Under the pieces are notes generated by a model. That model worked only from the letters and a program-made list of their open reading frames with translations, was not told the DNA's origin and made no database searches. Below, in pieces: positions 47,050 to 59,129 of a DNA stretch of 64,000 nucleotides; positions within the stretch are counted from its first letter, which is position 1, and each line of letters begins with the position of its first letter. Location: NCBI GenBank assembly GCA_949130495.1, contig OX422213.1:202733660-202797659 (forward strand). The letters are read 5' to 3'. Made by a program: the position numbers and the translations under genes. Origin of the DNA: Sambucus nigra (taxonomy: Eukaryota > Streptophyta > Magnoliopsida > Dipsacales > Adoxaceae).

Positions 47050-50000
47050 ATGTCACAAACATTGAACAAAGAGTGGATGAATGAGAGGAATAGAATAAGT
47101 GAGGTGTACACAAATGGAGTTGCGTCTTTTATTAATTTTGCAATTGCAAACAATGGCCATCAATTCTCGACCTTTCCTTGTCCATGTGTTAAGTGCCGAA
47201 ATAAGAAGCGTTTTACTGCGGTAGATATCAAGGGTCATTTGATAATGCACGGTATAGACATGACATATACTAAGTGGGTTTTACATGGTGAAACACTATC
47301 ATCGAACCTAACATGTCCCGTAGTAGATACTATTGATTGTGAAGGACACGATGAAGCTGATAACAATGAGAATGAAAGGTTGCGAAACTTAGTTTACGCA
47401 TGTTACGGAGTGCACGAACAACATTGTGTAGAACCCGATCAAGAAGGATTCTCTGAAAAATCGTATGTCGACAATGAGAAGTATGATCAATATAATAAAT
47501 TAGCGATGGAGAAACTGTACCCTTCATGTGAGGGTTCTGAGACTACTCTCTCTACAATTGTTGAATTGCATAATTTGAAAAAGCAGTTTGGTTGGTCGGG
47601 AAATAGCGTGACCTCTCTCTTGTCGGTTTTAAAGAGGTGGCTTCCAAAAGGAAACACATTACCAGAAAAATATCCGCACATGAAGAGAATGATGAAAGAC
47701 CTAGGTATGAAAGCAAATTACATTCATGCTTGCGTTAACAACTGTATTTTATACTGGAAAGAGAATGAAGATTTGGAGGAATGTCCTAAGTGTGGAGAAT
47801 CGAGATATGCAGTGACCTCAAAGAAAGGGAAGAGGATATGCAAATAACCGATGAAAGTGTTGAGAAATTTTCCTTTAATTCCAAGGCTAGTGAGATTGTA
47901 CACTATTCCTTGGATAGCGTATGAAATGACATGGCACCATCGGGCAACAAGTTCATGGGATTATCAGCGACATCCTTGTGATTCATCCCAATGGAGAATG
48001 CTAAAAAGTAGATGGCCCGATTTCGCCGAGGAAGGGCGCAATGTTTGGCTTGCAATAGTAACAGATGGGTTTAATCCCCATGGTATTCAGTCTAGTAGTT
48101 ATAGTTGCTGGCCTGTCATGACCGCGCCTTATAATGTGGGGCCTTCTTTATGCTTGAAGCGTGAGTTCCAAATTTTATCTTTGCTGATTCCTGGGCCAAA
48201 GGCACCGGGTCAAGACATTGATGTTTTTCTTCAACCATTAGTAGATGAGTTGAAACAACTATGGGAAGGAGTTCCAGCTATTGACATGCACAAAAAGCAA
48301 CCTTTTACGTTGAGAGCTATGTTGATGTGGGGGATTCATGATTTTCCCGCATATGGAAACTTATCTGGGTGTGTAACACATGGTTAAAAAGCATGTCCTA
48401 TTTGTGGCGATGACACTCCATCCATTTGGCTAGAACATAGCATAAAGATAGTTTACACAAACTATCATATGTTTCTTAAAAGCGATCATCCTTTTAGGAG
48501 TGGTAGAGGATTGGGACTTAGGACACAAGAAGTTGTACGTCCCCCGATTCGACTAAACGGAGATGCACTTGTGGAGAAGTTAAAAAATATAAAGTATGTA
48601 CCTGGAAAAGTCTCAAAAGTTCCCGCTAAGAAGAGAAAGTCTAATAATGTTAATGGGAGTGCTAATGTTGAAGTTAAATAAGCTTGGTATAAAAAAATCT
48701 ATTTTCTTTGATTTGGAATATTGGCCATATCATCAAGTTCGACATGTCCTTGATGTGAAGCACATAGAAAAGAATGTTGCAGATCATTTGATAAACACAA
48801 TTCTTGATGATAATAAAACAAAGGATACTGAAAAGGGTCGATTGGATATGAAGGGTATGGGCATACACAGCGGTCAATGGCTTCAAGTTGATGGACGCAC
48901 CGGAAAAACGATAAAACCAACAGCACCATTTATCTTGGATAAAGAAGAAAAAAAACAATTCTGCCAAATTTTGAAGGACTTAAAGCTTCCTACCAGTTTT
49001 TCCTCTAACTTGAACAATATAGTAAGTCTTAGTCCCCCATCTTTGCACTCCTTAAAGTCGCATGATTATCACGTCATGATTGAACATCTGCTACCTGTGT
49101 TGCTCCAACATGCCTTTCCGAAACATCGAGATTTAAGAAGAGCAATCCAACAATTAAGTTTGTTCTTTAACATGTTGTGCTCTAAGGTCCTAATTCGGCA
49201 AGATATCCAAAGAGCCAAATACATGGTTGTTGAAGCATTGTGCGTGTTGGAAAAATATTTTCCACCTACGTTTTTTGATATTAGCATTCACCTCACTGTG
49301 CATCTAGGAGATAAAACCCTGGTTTGTGAACCCACCGACGCTCATTGGATGTATCCGTTCGAAAGGTGATTTTTTTTACCTTTTAATATAGTAAAATATG
49401 CCCCATTTAAGTTAATAATGCTTGTTATTAATTTTTATTACCTAATACAAATAGTACGATGAAAGATTTCAAAGATATACCCAGCAATAAGCGGTATGTT
49501 GAAGGTTCAATTGCAGAATCCTACGTCGTTACTGAATCTGTTAGATGAAGGGCCTTTGCTTGATGATAAGACTATAACATTGGGACCCATACAGTTTCAA
49601 CAAATACGTCGATGGGTATTATTTCGACTAAATGTTGATGGATTTCAAGAGTACTATAGGTTTGAGTTCTTTCGTTTATTTATAGTTAAGAATTAATTAT
49701 CATTTTGAGTTATAATTACTTATATCAAACTACATATTGCAGTGAATATGAAGCATCACTGAAATCCGTGTCTCTTCCTAAAGGGAAGGGGATTGAAATG
49801 ACAGAAGTGGAGAAATAAACTTCTTTTATCCCTTGGTTATCTGAGAAGGTGATTATATAAATACTAATATTTTTATTAATCTTTCCATTAAGTATGATGA
49901 GAATTGAAACATTGTAGTAATTATGATTTATTTTCATCAAACAGTTGCTGAAATCAGGAGAGACGAAGACAAATGAAACATTGTGGCGGTTAGTTTAAGG

Positions 50001-50550
50001 GCCGCAATTCAATGCTAAAACATATAAAAAGTATCGTGTAAATGGTTTCGTATTCTCTCCTAAGTATCACGATGATACTGTTGTTACACAGGATAGCGGC
50101 GTTTGCTTGAAGGCATGGACACAATTTCGAGCTAAAAAAAGTGATAAGAATCTCACAAATACTTGGACTATGTGGTATGGAGTTATCAAACAAATTATTG
50201 AGCTGGACTATACCTTGTTTATGGAGGTGGTATTTTATTGTGATTGGGTGAGAGTGGAGGATAAGACTAATGGTTGTAAGCTTTGTACGGACTCCAACTT
50301 AGTGATGGTAAATTTTGATAAGTTTAAGAGCGTTGATAATGAGTATGATGAGCCTGCCATTCTCGCATCCGAGGCTAGTCAAGTATTCTATTCGAAAGAT
50401 CTTAAAAATCCCAATTGGTGGGTTGTTATACAGTCACCTAAGAGATTGACGAGTCAAGTGGACGACTTAGAGACACCAATAATCTTCCAATCTATTCTTG
50501 AAGACCAACCGCACTTGGAAAGTTTGCTCAAGCAATATAACTCGATTTAG
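47050..50550 (+). pseudogene. CACTA-2 tnp2 transposase, near full length but disabled
   Basis: TNP2 is the transposase of plant CACTA elements. It starts MSQTLNKEWM with the transposase-associated domain (FPCPCVKCRNKKRF, KWVLHGE). A zinc-binding pair CPKCGESRY follows. Then the nuclease core appears with KVLRNFPLIPRL, WHHRA, VTDGFNPHG, LLIPGPKAPGQDIDVFLQPL, DFPAYGNLSGC and ACPICGDD, then VRHVLDVKHIEKNV. DUF4218 has LKSHDYHVMIEHLLPV, PPTFFDISIHLTVHL and WMYPFER. The tail has EGSIAESYVV. After introns (first donor at 49366, acceptor at 49454) comes a DUF4216-type domain (VFYCDWVR, LASEASQVFYSKDLKNPNWW). Defects are stops at 47845, 48385 and 48679, a frameshift at an A-run near 48690, and a stop and frame change near 49540. 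A further stop lies near 49995. Most of these are single-base lesions, so the copy is only moderately old. Confidence 0.93.
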
Positions 50551-50738
50551 TTGTTTTAATATTTTCTTTTGGAAATTGTAACCGTTGAAAGATGTTTTGT
50601 TTTACCAACATGACTATATATATCTCTATCAATATGCTAATGCTGTATTAATATGATAATTCAATGCATATTATTTTATAACAGTTGTTTCTATTATTGG
50701 CATCTATTTTTTGTTTTGACAGCACTGTATTGGGCATC

Positions 50739-52404
50739 ATGGCTTCAAGTGCAAGTGGTGGTTCGAAACAACAAACGTCATCAACACCGCAACAAATATC
50801 ATCCACTCCGCATCAAGAAAATAAAAAGAAGCAAGAAGAAATGGATAAAAAAGCTAAACAATTACAATATATGACCCAAGATGGTAAAATGAGAGTCACC
50901 GTTCAAGTGGATGGGAGTGTAGTCGGTCCATGGAGTGGGAGATGGAGCACTCGGGTTGGTGATCTTGTTAGATCTTATATTCCGATTAGTTACGAAGATT
51001 GGAGAGTTGTGCCAAACAATTACAAAGATGATGTTTGGAATGCTTTAATGGTAGGATTTGAGTTAGATGTTGAACCGGAGGTGGCTCGCCCGCTGATGGA
51101 GAAACGGTTTGCACAGAAGTTTAGGACACACAAAAGTAATATGAGATGTTTTTTGCCTACGGAAGACAATGCTGGAGTCCTGCCGAAAGGTGTTGATCCC
51201 AACATATGGATATTATTTTGTGAGAACGAAAGGAAAGCAAAAAAGAAGTCACAAAACATTCAAAATGCCAAGAATCGAACCAATTTAGAATATTCCCATA
51301 CCCTTGGGCGTCGCACCTATGCTGCTTTGCAATATGAAATGGTATGTATCATAATGTTTTTCAAATATCAACACTACTTTTGTGTATATCATGTGATATT
51401 TAAATTGTAGGTTCAATCGAACCCAGAAGAAGAATTAACGCGAGTAGACACATGGCTTGCGGGACACGAGGACAAAATGGGGAATGCCTTAAACAGTCCT
51501 AAGCTTTACTATGTGCGTATTTACATGAAAAATAATAATATTTTTAGTATTATTTATTGTGTTTATTAATGAAATTTTCTCATTTGATAGGATAAAGTAA
51601 ATGATGCGATGTAGAAAAGAAAGAGAGAGAGTGGAGAGGGTAGTAGCAAGAGCCAATGCATAGAGAATGATGAATTGATAGAGGTTTTTGGGAAGGAGAA
51701 AAAGGGAGGAGTTCGTGGAGTTTGTTCTGAAATTTCGAAGAAGCAGTTGATGCATTTAGGGGTGGCAAATGCCAAACTTAAACAAAGAAAGAAGGCAAAT
51801 GATGATGTGGATGCATTGAAGGAAGATATCATCTCTTCCGTCAATAGAAGATTTGAGGAAAATAACACACAAATTATGGTATATATGTATTTTATATAAT
51901 TTCATTTATTAAAAAGACTTATTTAGATATAACAGATATTAACTTACTATTGTTTGATTCGTTTTTTCATATGATGTTATATAACGTTTAGTTGATGCCT
52001 TCAATGCTCAAAACGAAAAGGGTCCACCAATCACACCGATAAGTGATCATGCATCCAATATAAGTCTACAACATAGGAATCTCTGTCAAAATTTGGATAA
52101 TGTTTTTGCATCCGCTTCTCGTCCTGTTTGCGTGACCACACCTTCTCTTACCAACAATCCCAAAGTAATCTTGCTTGATAGGTATAATGAGGAACTGGCA
52201 AAGGGGTATGTCGTGACAGATGCAACAAAGGATATATGTCATGGTAAGCGAGTTGGAGTCGGGGAGAGGAAAGTATATGTGGAGGAAGTGATGAAGCCGG
52301 ATGCTAGGTTGTTTGATGCTCCTCAAGGTGACCAATTCACTTTTGCTGACCTAGTCTTGGGGGGATATTTGATTTGGCTGGATTGTTGGCTTAAATATGT
52401 TTAG
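50739..52404 (+). pseudogene. CACTA-2 tnp1-type gene (Transposase_24), four exons
   Basis: Exon 1 (50739-51341) has a Ser/Gln-rich start, a basic helix, then GSVVGPWSGRWSTRVGDLVR, YEDWRVVPNNYKDDVWNAL and ENERKAKKKSQNIQNAKNR. Exon 2 is 51410-51513 (PEEELTRVDTWLAGHEDKM). Exon 3 is 51591-51877, with one stop after VNDAM, then LIEVFGKEKKGGVRGVCSEI and a coil. Exon 4 (about 51992-52404) contains KVILLDRYNEELAKGYVVTD, HGKRVGVGERKVYVEEV and DLVLGGYLIWL. All introns have GT-AG ends. The product would be the DNA-binding partner of TNP2, acting on the subterminal repeats. One stop, and possibly a phase change at exon 4, disable it. It lies 190 bases after tnp2 on the same strand, as usual for CACTA elements. 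Confidence 0.85.
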
Positions 52405-53789
52405 TTTATGTTATGAACTTTGTTTAAGCTATCTATATGTGGACTTAGTTTGCATTATGCGTTTGTTATGAACTTTGTTTGAGTTATCTATATTTGGAAT
52501 TAATTTGCAATATGTGTCGTTGTGAACTTTGTTTGGATCTATCTATATTTGATTTGGAATTAATTTGGACTATCTTTTTTTATTGTAAAACCCCTTTTAA
52601 CTCCGCCAATGCTAATATTTATTTGAGCATTGCCAATCCCAAGCCCGGATAAAGGAGGAGGGAAAGGTCATTGATTTGGTTTCTTTATTCTCATTCTTCA
52701 TTTTGTTCTCATTCTTCATTTTGCTTTTCTTTCTATCACAAATGTCATTCATTTTGCTTTTCTTTATGCAGGGACTCAGAAATCAAATGAGCTGCTTGGT
52801 CAGTTTTGAAATAAGGGATATGTTCATATAGAGAGAATTCTTGTCACTTAAATGACTCAATATAAATCTCACTTTGTAAGCTTCTTGTAGAATTCTTGTT
52901 CATGAAGTGGATTCTGGTTCTGTTTTATTCCTATCCCTTATTTTATTCATTACTGGATTGAGGATCAATATTTTGTCTACCTTGATTCTCATTCATACAG
53001 TTTTGTTTTTTATACCCTTTGTACAGGTCTGTCGCTCATGCTATGGTTATCTCTCTAGATCAATTGGACACATCATTGCATTTAGATGTTTCTCTACTTT
53101 GAAATGAAGGCCACTATTTGGTTAGCTCATACTTATGCTATAGCTTGGTGCCTCACTCACAAGAACACAATTAGTTTCTCTCGAGATTTGATTTGGAGAC
53201 ATTGTTGGACACACTTTATCAGGATGATGATAAGGACACACCTACATTCAAGCCTGTCCAGACATGGTCTGTCTACCTTAGAGCTCACATGTATTCTCTT
53301 GATTTTGTTTCAATGTTTTCTTTATTGTACTCATGAAAGTAGCACTTTTTAAAAAACCCCATTATCGTCAAAGGTTGTTGACACTAGTTTTGAGTAAAGA
53401 GCATATTACATGAGTTGTTTTGTTTCCCTTGTATTCCATTACAAATTCTGAATTCTGATTATTATCCTATTCATGTACTCAAGTCCACAACCTGATATCA
53501 TACTAGATTTTTCTTAACCATCTGCCTAGAAGTAGTCTGATCTTTTGAAACTCAAAATTAATTGCAGCATTTATAAGCTCATTTTCATGTTGTTGCAATA
53601 ATTATCGATTCTTCTGTCTGCAACTTAATCTTAAAGTTGTCGATTGTTGTAGAAGGGCCGGATTCAGGATAACAATTCACAGAATTTCTGTATTCTTTGA
53701 TTTATTACTGACTAAGGTAGTTTATCAGTACTTTTCCTAACAGAAGAAAATGTTGGCATAGGCTATGTTTTTATGCAAATGAGCTGAAA
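52405..53789 (+). other. CACTA-2 cargo region, first part, no confident gene
   Basis: AT-rich with intron-like T-runs. It contains the phrase CCCAAGCCCGGATAAAGGAG at about 52640. A stretch at 53030-53300 reads as protein-like (VISLDQLDTSLHLDVSLL, then RFDLETLLDTLYQDDDKD) with two stops; it could be a further captured exon, but I do not recognise the family. Confidence 0.4.
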
Positions 53790-53865
53790 ATGAAGGCAAA
53801 TGAGCTCGAGAAGCTTTTTACGGAGCATAAGCTTTAAGTTCTTGGAGATCGGTCTAGTTCTTGGA
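53790..53865 (+). pseudogene. Exon-like fragment, possibly CIP7-related
   Basis: Reads MKANELEKLFTEHKL, then a stop, then VLGDRSSS. This resembles a short conserved block in COP1-interacting-protein-7-like plant proteins (ELEKLFAEHKLR). Part of it is duplicated about 75 bases downstream. The fragment is too short for certainty. Confidence 0.3.
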
Positions 53866-55320
53866 GCTGAAAATGAAGGCAAATAAGCTTTAAGTACTTA
53901 TTTAACTATGAAGAGGAATCAAGTATCAATCTTGCCACATTTCCTAGAAATAAGTGAATGAATGATTGTTTAGATTAATCATATTTACAAAATTCAAAAT
54001 TGAAGTTTATATTTCAGCACTACCAACTAACCATGAAAAGGTTATCATATTCGCACCAGCCATTAGCGTAATATTTGGTTGTGTTGTTCTTAATTAAGAC
54101 ATTATATATATGTGTGTATGCATTTGTCGAGCATAGTAGGCATTGTAGTATTTAGGGACTTGCTCACTAAATACTACAATAATCAGATTGTATAGGTCCA
54201 TGCTAACAATATATAATCAGATCTTGAGGAACTATTGAGGGCCTTAACTGAACATTTATTTTAGAGTTATAGTTAAAAAAAAGCGTTGTGAAATTGAACA
54301 CATTGGGTATTTCTCTTTGGATACATATAGTTGCATATAAGAAAATTCCTTTATGCTGAAATGTTGTGTCATGAACTCAATTGAACCTAACTGTCCACTG
54401 TATAGATACTGTAATGATCAATAATGTTTTTTGGTCTCATATCTCTGTGGATGATGTTGTTTTTTATGGAGATATTTTAAACCTTTGGCAGCCGCCAATG
54501 CTATTTTTATCCCTTTTTCCCAATGGAGAGGTCTTAATGTGTATTCTACATATGTTAGCAGATATACGTTGGTTTAGAACTGTAATTATTGATCACTTCC
54601 AACTATCATAACATCATAATTGTATGAAATGTGAGATTACGCTATGCCCTGTATAGTCCTGTAGCTTGACGTATGGGTTCCAATAAACTTCTGTTATTTA
54701 AAGTTATGTATCGCTGCCTTTTCCATTAAGAACTGAACATAACTGAACTATATGTCTAGATAGTCACTTGACAACCTTTGGTTGAGCCCGACTTTCTTGA
54801 CCATAACATAACTTAAACCAAGTCTCATTTTATTCTCCCCATTTGAATTTTTTTTATATAATTTATATTGTAGCACCTCTAATACCATTCGGTTGTTTAT
54901 TTTAGATATATTTTCATGCATTGGATGTGATGCAAAGGCTATTGTGAAATAATATGGTATTTATTTATGTACATCCAGATGCGGAGGTTATTACTGAGGC
55001 TGAAGTTTATTTTATTTTCATTCTTTTGAAGGAGAGATAGCTTTATCACACAGAGAGCCTTTTGTGACGCATTAGCAGTTGAAAATGCCAAAGGACATTT
55101 AACTCACATGGTTTCTTCATCAACCCCACCACCACCACCACCACCACCATAAGAGTATGTTCCTTCAAAAACTGTTGTAATACCTTCAATTTTGCCTATT
55201 AAAATTGTGGTTGGGTCTTCCTCCTATTATCATCATGTTTGTTCACATTCTCGTATCTCACTCTCACCACCACATTTGTTATTAAATTTTGGAATGGTGA
55301 ATTTCTAACTTTAAACAAGT
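53866..55320. other. Cargo region, second part, nothing identified
   Basis: Noncoding-looking sequence with T-rich, intron-like stretches. A (CCA)n run at 55126-55148 would encode polyproline before a stop. The frame at 54381-54611 has no family resemblance. Confidence 0.4.
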
Positions 55321-55596
55321 ACAATCCGCGTGGTTCTCCGCGCTTCAATCTTAAAAAGCTTGATTGCTGAATTTATCCCCAAAATCGACAAGAGTGGGAG
55401 GATTTGTTGCCCCCGAGATGCCATAGAGCTCGCTCTGTATATACTCATTTCTTTCTCAATACTCGCAATCTCAATACATATATAATAAATTTATGGTTGA
55501 TGTATATGTATACTATTAAGTCTGTCATTTATGCGGCGTGTTTGGAAGATTCTGACCCAGTTCGGCTATTCAACAAGAGAATAATAGCCAAAATAG
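55321..55596 (+). pseudogene. Captured exons of a NusB-domain protein
   Basis: Two exon fragments. The first (55321-55436) reads TIRVVLRASILKSLIAEFIP, then KIDKSGRICCPRDAIELAL. The second (55521-55596) reads SVIYAACLEDSDPVRLFNKR, then IIAK, and runs to a GT donor. An 84-base intron-like gap lies between. The residues match the start of the plant NusB/antitermination-domain protein family (KIDKSGRFCSPRAARELAL.I.YA.CLEGSDP.RLFEKR), as I know it. A base appears to be missing at the first donor, and the downstream exons of the domain are absent. It is not a functional gene. Confidence 0.6.
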
Positions 55597-56166
55597 GTAC
55601 ATAGATACATACATACATACATTCTTCAAGGTTCTCTTGTCATAACTTATCTGTAGTTTCTTTGATAAGCTAGGTGTTAGATGTCGTGTCAGCTGTCAAG
55701 TTATGATATAACATATTTCTGTCACTAGATTAGTGCATGCTGCAGTCTATTAAAAAGATGTAATTCCTCACTGGGAGAAGTGCTTTGAAGTAACAAATTG
55801 TAATATAAAAAATTATACAAAAGTTACTCAATGATATGTACACATGAGGTTGTGACGTACACTTTTATAGGGCATTTGGTTGGTTGTTCCTGGTCATATA
55901 ATTTTTGGTTTGCCGTGTGTTCCGTAGCTGGTTCTTTTTGTTTTCTTTCTTTTTTTGATGTTCACAAAATTAAAAAAAGAACTATTGGACAATTATACGA
56001 TATCTTTCTTAAATTACAGTTATTGACTTGTTGTTTCGTGTCCTTCGGTCAATTTTTTTCTGTTGGACACTGAAACATCAATCTATGATCTACATTGATG
56101 ACCAAGCAAGTCGGCTTATGAAATGGCGAACCGCCTATATTAATCCAATGCTTCATTAATGGTTAG

Positions 56167-56460
56167 AGTCAGAATTATGAAAATAGTTTCGATTCTTTCA
56201 CATTTCTCGGCGAAGACATGTCGTTGCAAATCCAAAGGCAACAATTAGAAATGGACCGATCCATCTTCGAACATGTACATCTCTCTTACACATGTTTATT
56301 TACTATTTAATTTTTTATTGAAGAATTTTTTACTTATATAGTTATATGTAAGTTTTTACAAATGGTGAAAGTGAGACGAGAGCTCGAGGAATGCAGAAAA
56401 ATAAATACTGGCATAATCATAGCAGCGATTGAGAGATCAATATGAGGGAAGAAAATCCAG
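56167..56460 (+). pseudogene. Captured exons of a BOI-type RING E3 ligase
   Basis: Exon fragment one (56167-56274) reads SQNYENSFDSFTFLGEDMSL, then QIQRQQLEMDRSIFEH, up to a GT. Fragment two (56362-56460) reads MVKVRRELEECRKINTGIII, then AAIERSI and a stop. BOI/S-RNase-binding-type RING proteins have the same series: FLGQDLS.QIQQQQLD.D..I..H then ERVRMELEE.RKRQAR.I..AIE. The C-terminal RING is not present. It lies on the same strand as the neighbouring NusB and RER fragments. Confidence 0.55.
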
Positions 56461-57220
56461 ATAAGTTGATTCAAGGCTCCTGCCCCTCCCTTGTCCCTCC
56501 TCAGCTCAACCCCTACTAGACTAGTGCGACTGTGCAACGCGCTGCCTGTGTTTATATTTTCTTCACAGCCACTTTAAAGGAAATGAGAATTCCGCACAAC
56601 TGAGATTACTTGCGAAATCAAATAAGCTAGAACACCTTATTGTTAAATGATATTTTGTATGTTATTTTCATGAATCATGATGGACTCAACTGGAGTACTT
56701 GAGTATTTTTGTTGCAAAATTCTTAATAAGTCATTTCAATGGCTACATGTAAACTCAAGACAGACCTGTCTTCACTCGAGTATATTAAGAATCCCAAAAA
56801 TAAGTTCATGAAGTTAATTTTTAGTTTGAGTTCATTAGAATGGACTATTCAATGTGTTTGAACTCTGTAGATTATCTATTATGTGACATAGTTTGCAAAA
56901 TTTTGCTTTTATCTATTTACGCATCTTCATTTTGTTAACTTAGTTTGTAATTTGTGTTTTAAATCTTTTAGTTTGACATTAAATCATTTTGAGCTTCCAA
57001 ATGTTGCTTGCTAGTGTAACCAAGGAAAGAAAATTAAGTTTCATTGTAATGTCTTATGCCTTTTTAGTTTCAGACATGAATTCTAAATTTAAAACGCCTT
57101 AATTATATGCAGTTCTTAACCTTCCTTACATGACCAAACCAGGAAGTCTCTGAAACGTATTAGCAACAGCAACCTTGAAGATATGGCATGCCTTAATTAT
57201 ATGCAGTTCTCTTTGACTGT

Positions 57221-57534
57221 AATGCCAGGATTAGGCAGGAATGGTATCTTGCACTTATCAATGTGCTCACGGTAACTGCGTTCAATGTTATTGTTGTTTG
57301 GTCGCTTGCCCCTTGTCGTTAATATGGCAGCACATTCTGTTTCGATTTGCAAAATACATTGCAAAAGCTCACAAATAATGTCTTTGAAAAGAGCTATTCA
57401 CTTAGATAGTTTGACTTGCAAAAGAGACTCCACTCTTTCTTTTACAAGGCTGCAGAGTTGTGTATGGTTGGGTTAACAGCTGCGGCAGCACAAGGCGCTT
57501 TGTCAAATCTTGTGGCAAGTAAAAAGGAAGGAAG
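57221..57534 (+). pseudogene. Captured exon of a RETICULATA-RELATED (DUF3411) protein
   Basis: One frame from 57221 to a GT donor at 57535 with two stops. It reads EWYLALINVLTVTAFNVIVV, WSLAPCR, stop, YGSTFCFDLQNTLQKLTNNV, FEKSYSLR, stop, FDLQKRLHSFFYKAAELCMV, GLTAAAAQGALSNLVASKKE. RETICULATA-RELATED proteins are chloroplast-envelope membrane proteins that affect leaf development. The hydrophobic LINVLTVTAFNVIVVW stretch fits a membrane segment. The preceding and following exons are not obvious. Identity is from family knowledge; no search was run. Confidence 0.65.
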
Positions 57535-58261
57535 GTAAACAACGTTTGACTCAGTTATGATATCATGCTCTGTTATCTATATATTATTATTTCACCCTTT
57601 ATTTTGATTAGTTACTCCACATGCGCACCAAAAACCAATGTTTGAAACCACTTTTCCATACAATATGTTATTCGGACACATTATTTGATCATAAATATAA
57701 CCCATTTTTGTAAAATGTGGAGCTAAAGAAATATGCTACAGGAGGTTCGGTTGTAAACATTCACTATTTTTAATTAAAACGTTCTCCTTTTAACTAAATT
57801 TTGATTTTTATATTTTTAATAGTGACCGCAAATTGATTGATCTACTAACATGGTGTTTGGTGATGCAGTTGAGGAAGTTGGTTTGGTCTACATCAAAACA
57901 TGATGTGTACCTCATCTCACATTTCTCTCTCATTCATTGGTCTTCCTTAACTTGAAATAGGTTTGAATTCCTCAATGTATGAGGGCATGTGGCACCATGT
58001 GAGGTAAGTATTAAGGCCCTGATAAATTATATACTTAATGCTCAATTTTTTCCATCTTCGGTTATGGTCTTTCGTGAAGCTAATTAATTATATTTTATAA
58101 TGTAGAAACACCCTAGAAGGCTAAGTTTTCATTCACCTATGGATTATTATCTTCCATCTCCACCATCATTTCATTTGCAGATAGGTTACTCATCCCCTCT
58201 ACATAACCTATAAAATGTCACACTTCCCTTACCACATACTGTGTAAAAGCCTATCAAAAAA
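57535..58261. other. Cargo region, third part, intron-like sequence
   Basis: AT-rich and T-rich sequence after the RER-like exon, with candidate splice sites but no recognised coding segment. Confidence 0.4.
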
Positions 58262-58292
58262 TGCTCGCGAATCGCGCGGTGCTAAAACCTAG
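58262..58292 (+). other. Candidate Helitron 3' terminus in CACTA-2
   Basis: TCGCGAATCGCGCGG forms a short GC hairpin and is followed by TGCTAAAAC and then CTAG with T as the next base. This fits the Helitron 3' end rule (hairpin, then CTRR, insertion before T). If real, the gene fragments upstream, all on this strand, could be Helitron cargo rather than direct CACTA cargo. The TC start was not located. Confidence 0.4.
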
Positions 58293-59129
58293 TACATAGT
58301 GTAATTAACCATTCTCAACTCAACTCAAAAAAATTGTCCCAACGATTTGGGGGTGCATGGATCGTGCTGCACAACCGATTAGAAGTAACTGTACAATTGA
58401 ATTTATTTAACAACTGAGTTTAAGTTATACAACTGATTAGAAGTAACTACACGACTGAATTTGATTTCTTTATTGAGTTTGTTTTTACCAATAGTTATGA
58501 TTACGAATTCAAGGTACTGATTTGATATCTTTATTGAGTTTGTGTTTAAATTACTATTGAAGTCCTAATGTATGTTTTGATTTTTCTTTGCTCACTTATT
58601 TTAGGTTTCGACGATTCAAAAATTGGGAGAACATATTTTTTGATAAAAAAGGTGACAGTACTGGGACCGCGGGACATGCATACGAGGCAATGAACAATGC
58701 AAGATATCTCGACTCTAATATCATAAGCATTATATGTTGAATATTGTTGTGTTATTTTTTTATTTTTTAAATAGGGCGGATAAAGTCCTATAAATAAAGG
58801 AAGCTCTGTTCAATTTTTTTATATTGTTTACAATTATTTGTGTTATGTAATAAATATTTTTGAATTAAGTATTGGTGTTATTTTCACGAATTAAGTTGGC
58901 ATTTGTTTATATGATGTTTAGGATGAATTATTAGTATTATTGTTGGAGTATTTTTTCTTTCTTAAATAAGTTGGGTAGTTTTATAAACAAAGGAAACTCT
59001 CCAAAAAATTTAAATTGTCCGTGTTTATTTTTGAATTGATTAGTTTGAAATAAGATTGGGTCACAATTTTTGTATATGTTCTTAGGATTTAATTAGTGTT
59101 CCCGATTAAGGATATTGGATCTTGAATTT
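58293..59129. other. CACTA-2 3' region, no gene
   Basis: AT-rich. One exon-like stretch at 58605-58740 follows a TTTTAG acceptor (RFRRFKNWENIFFDKKGDST-like) and ends in a stop. It may be a 3' exon of a CACTA-2 transcript. Otherwise nothing identified. Confidence 0.35.

Noticed and set aside
55320..55345. Possible Helitron end at CCGCGTGGTTCTCCGCGC
   Set aside because: Halves are not inverted complements beyond CGCG and no CTRR follows; the sequence reads as part of the NusB-like exon.
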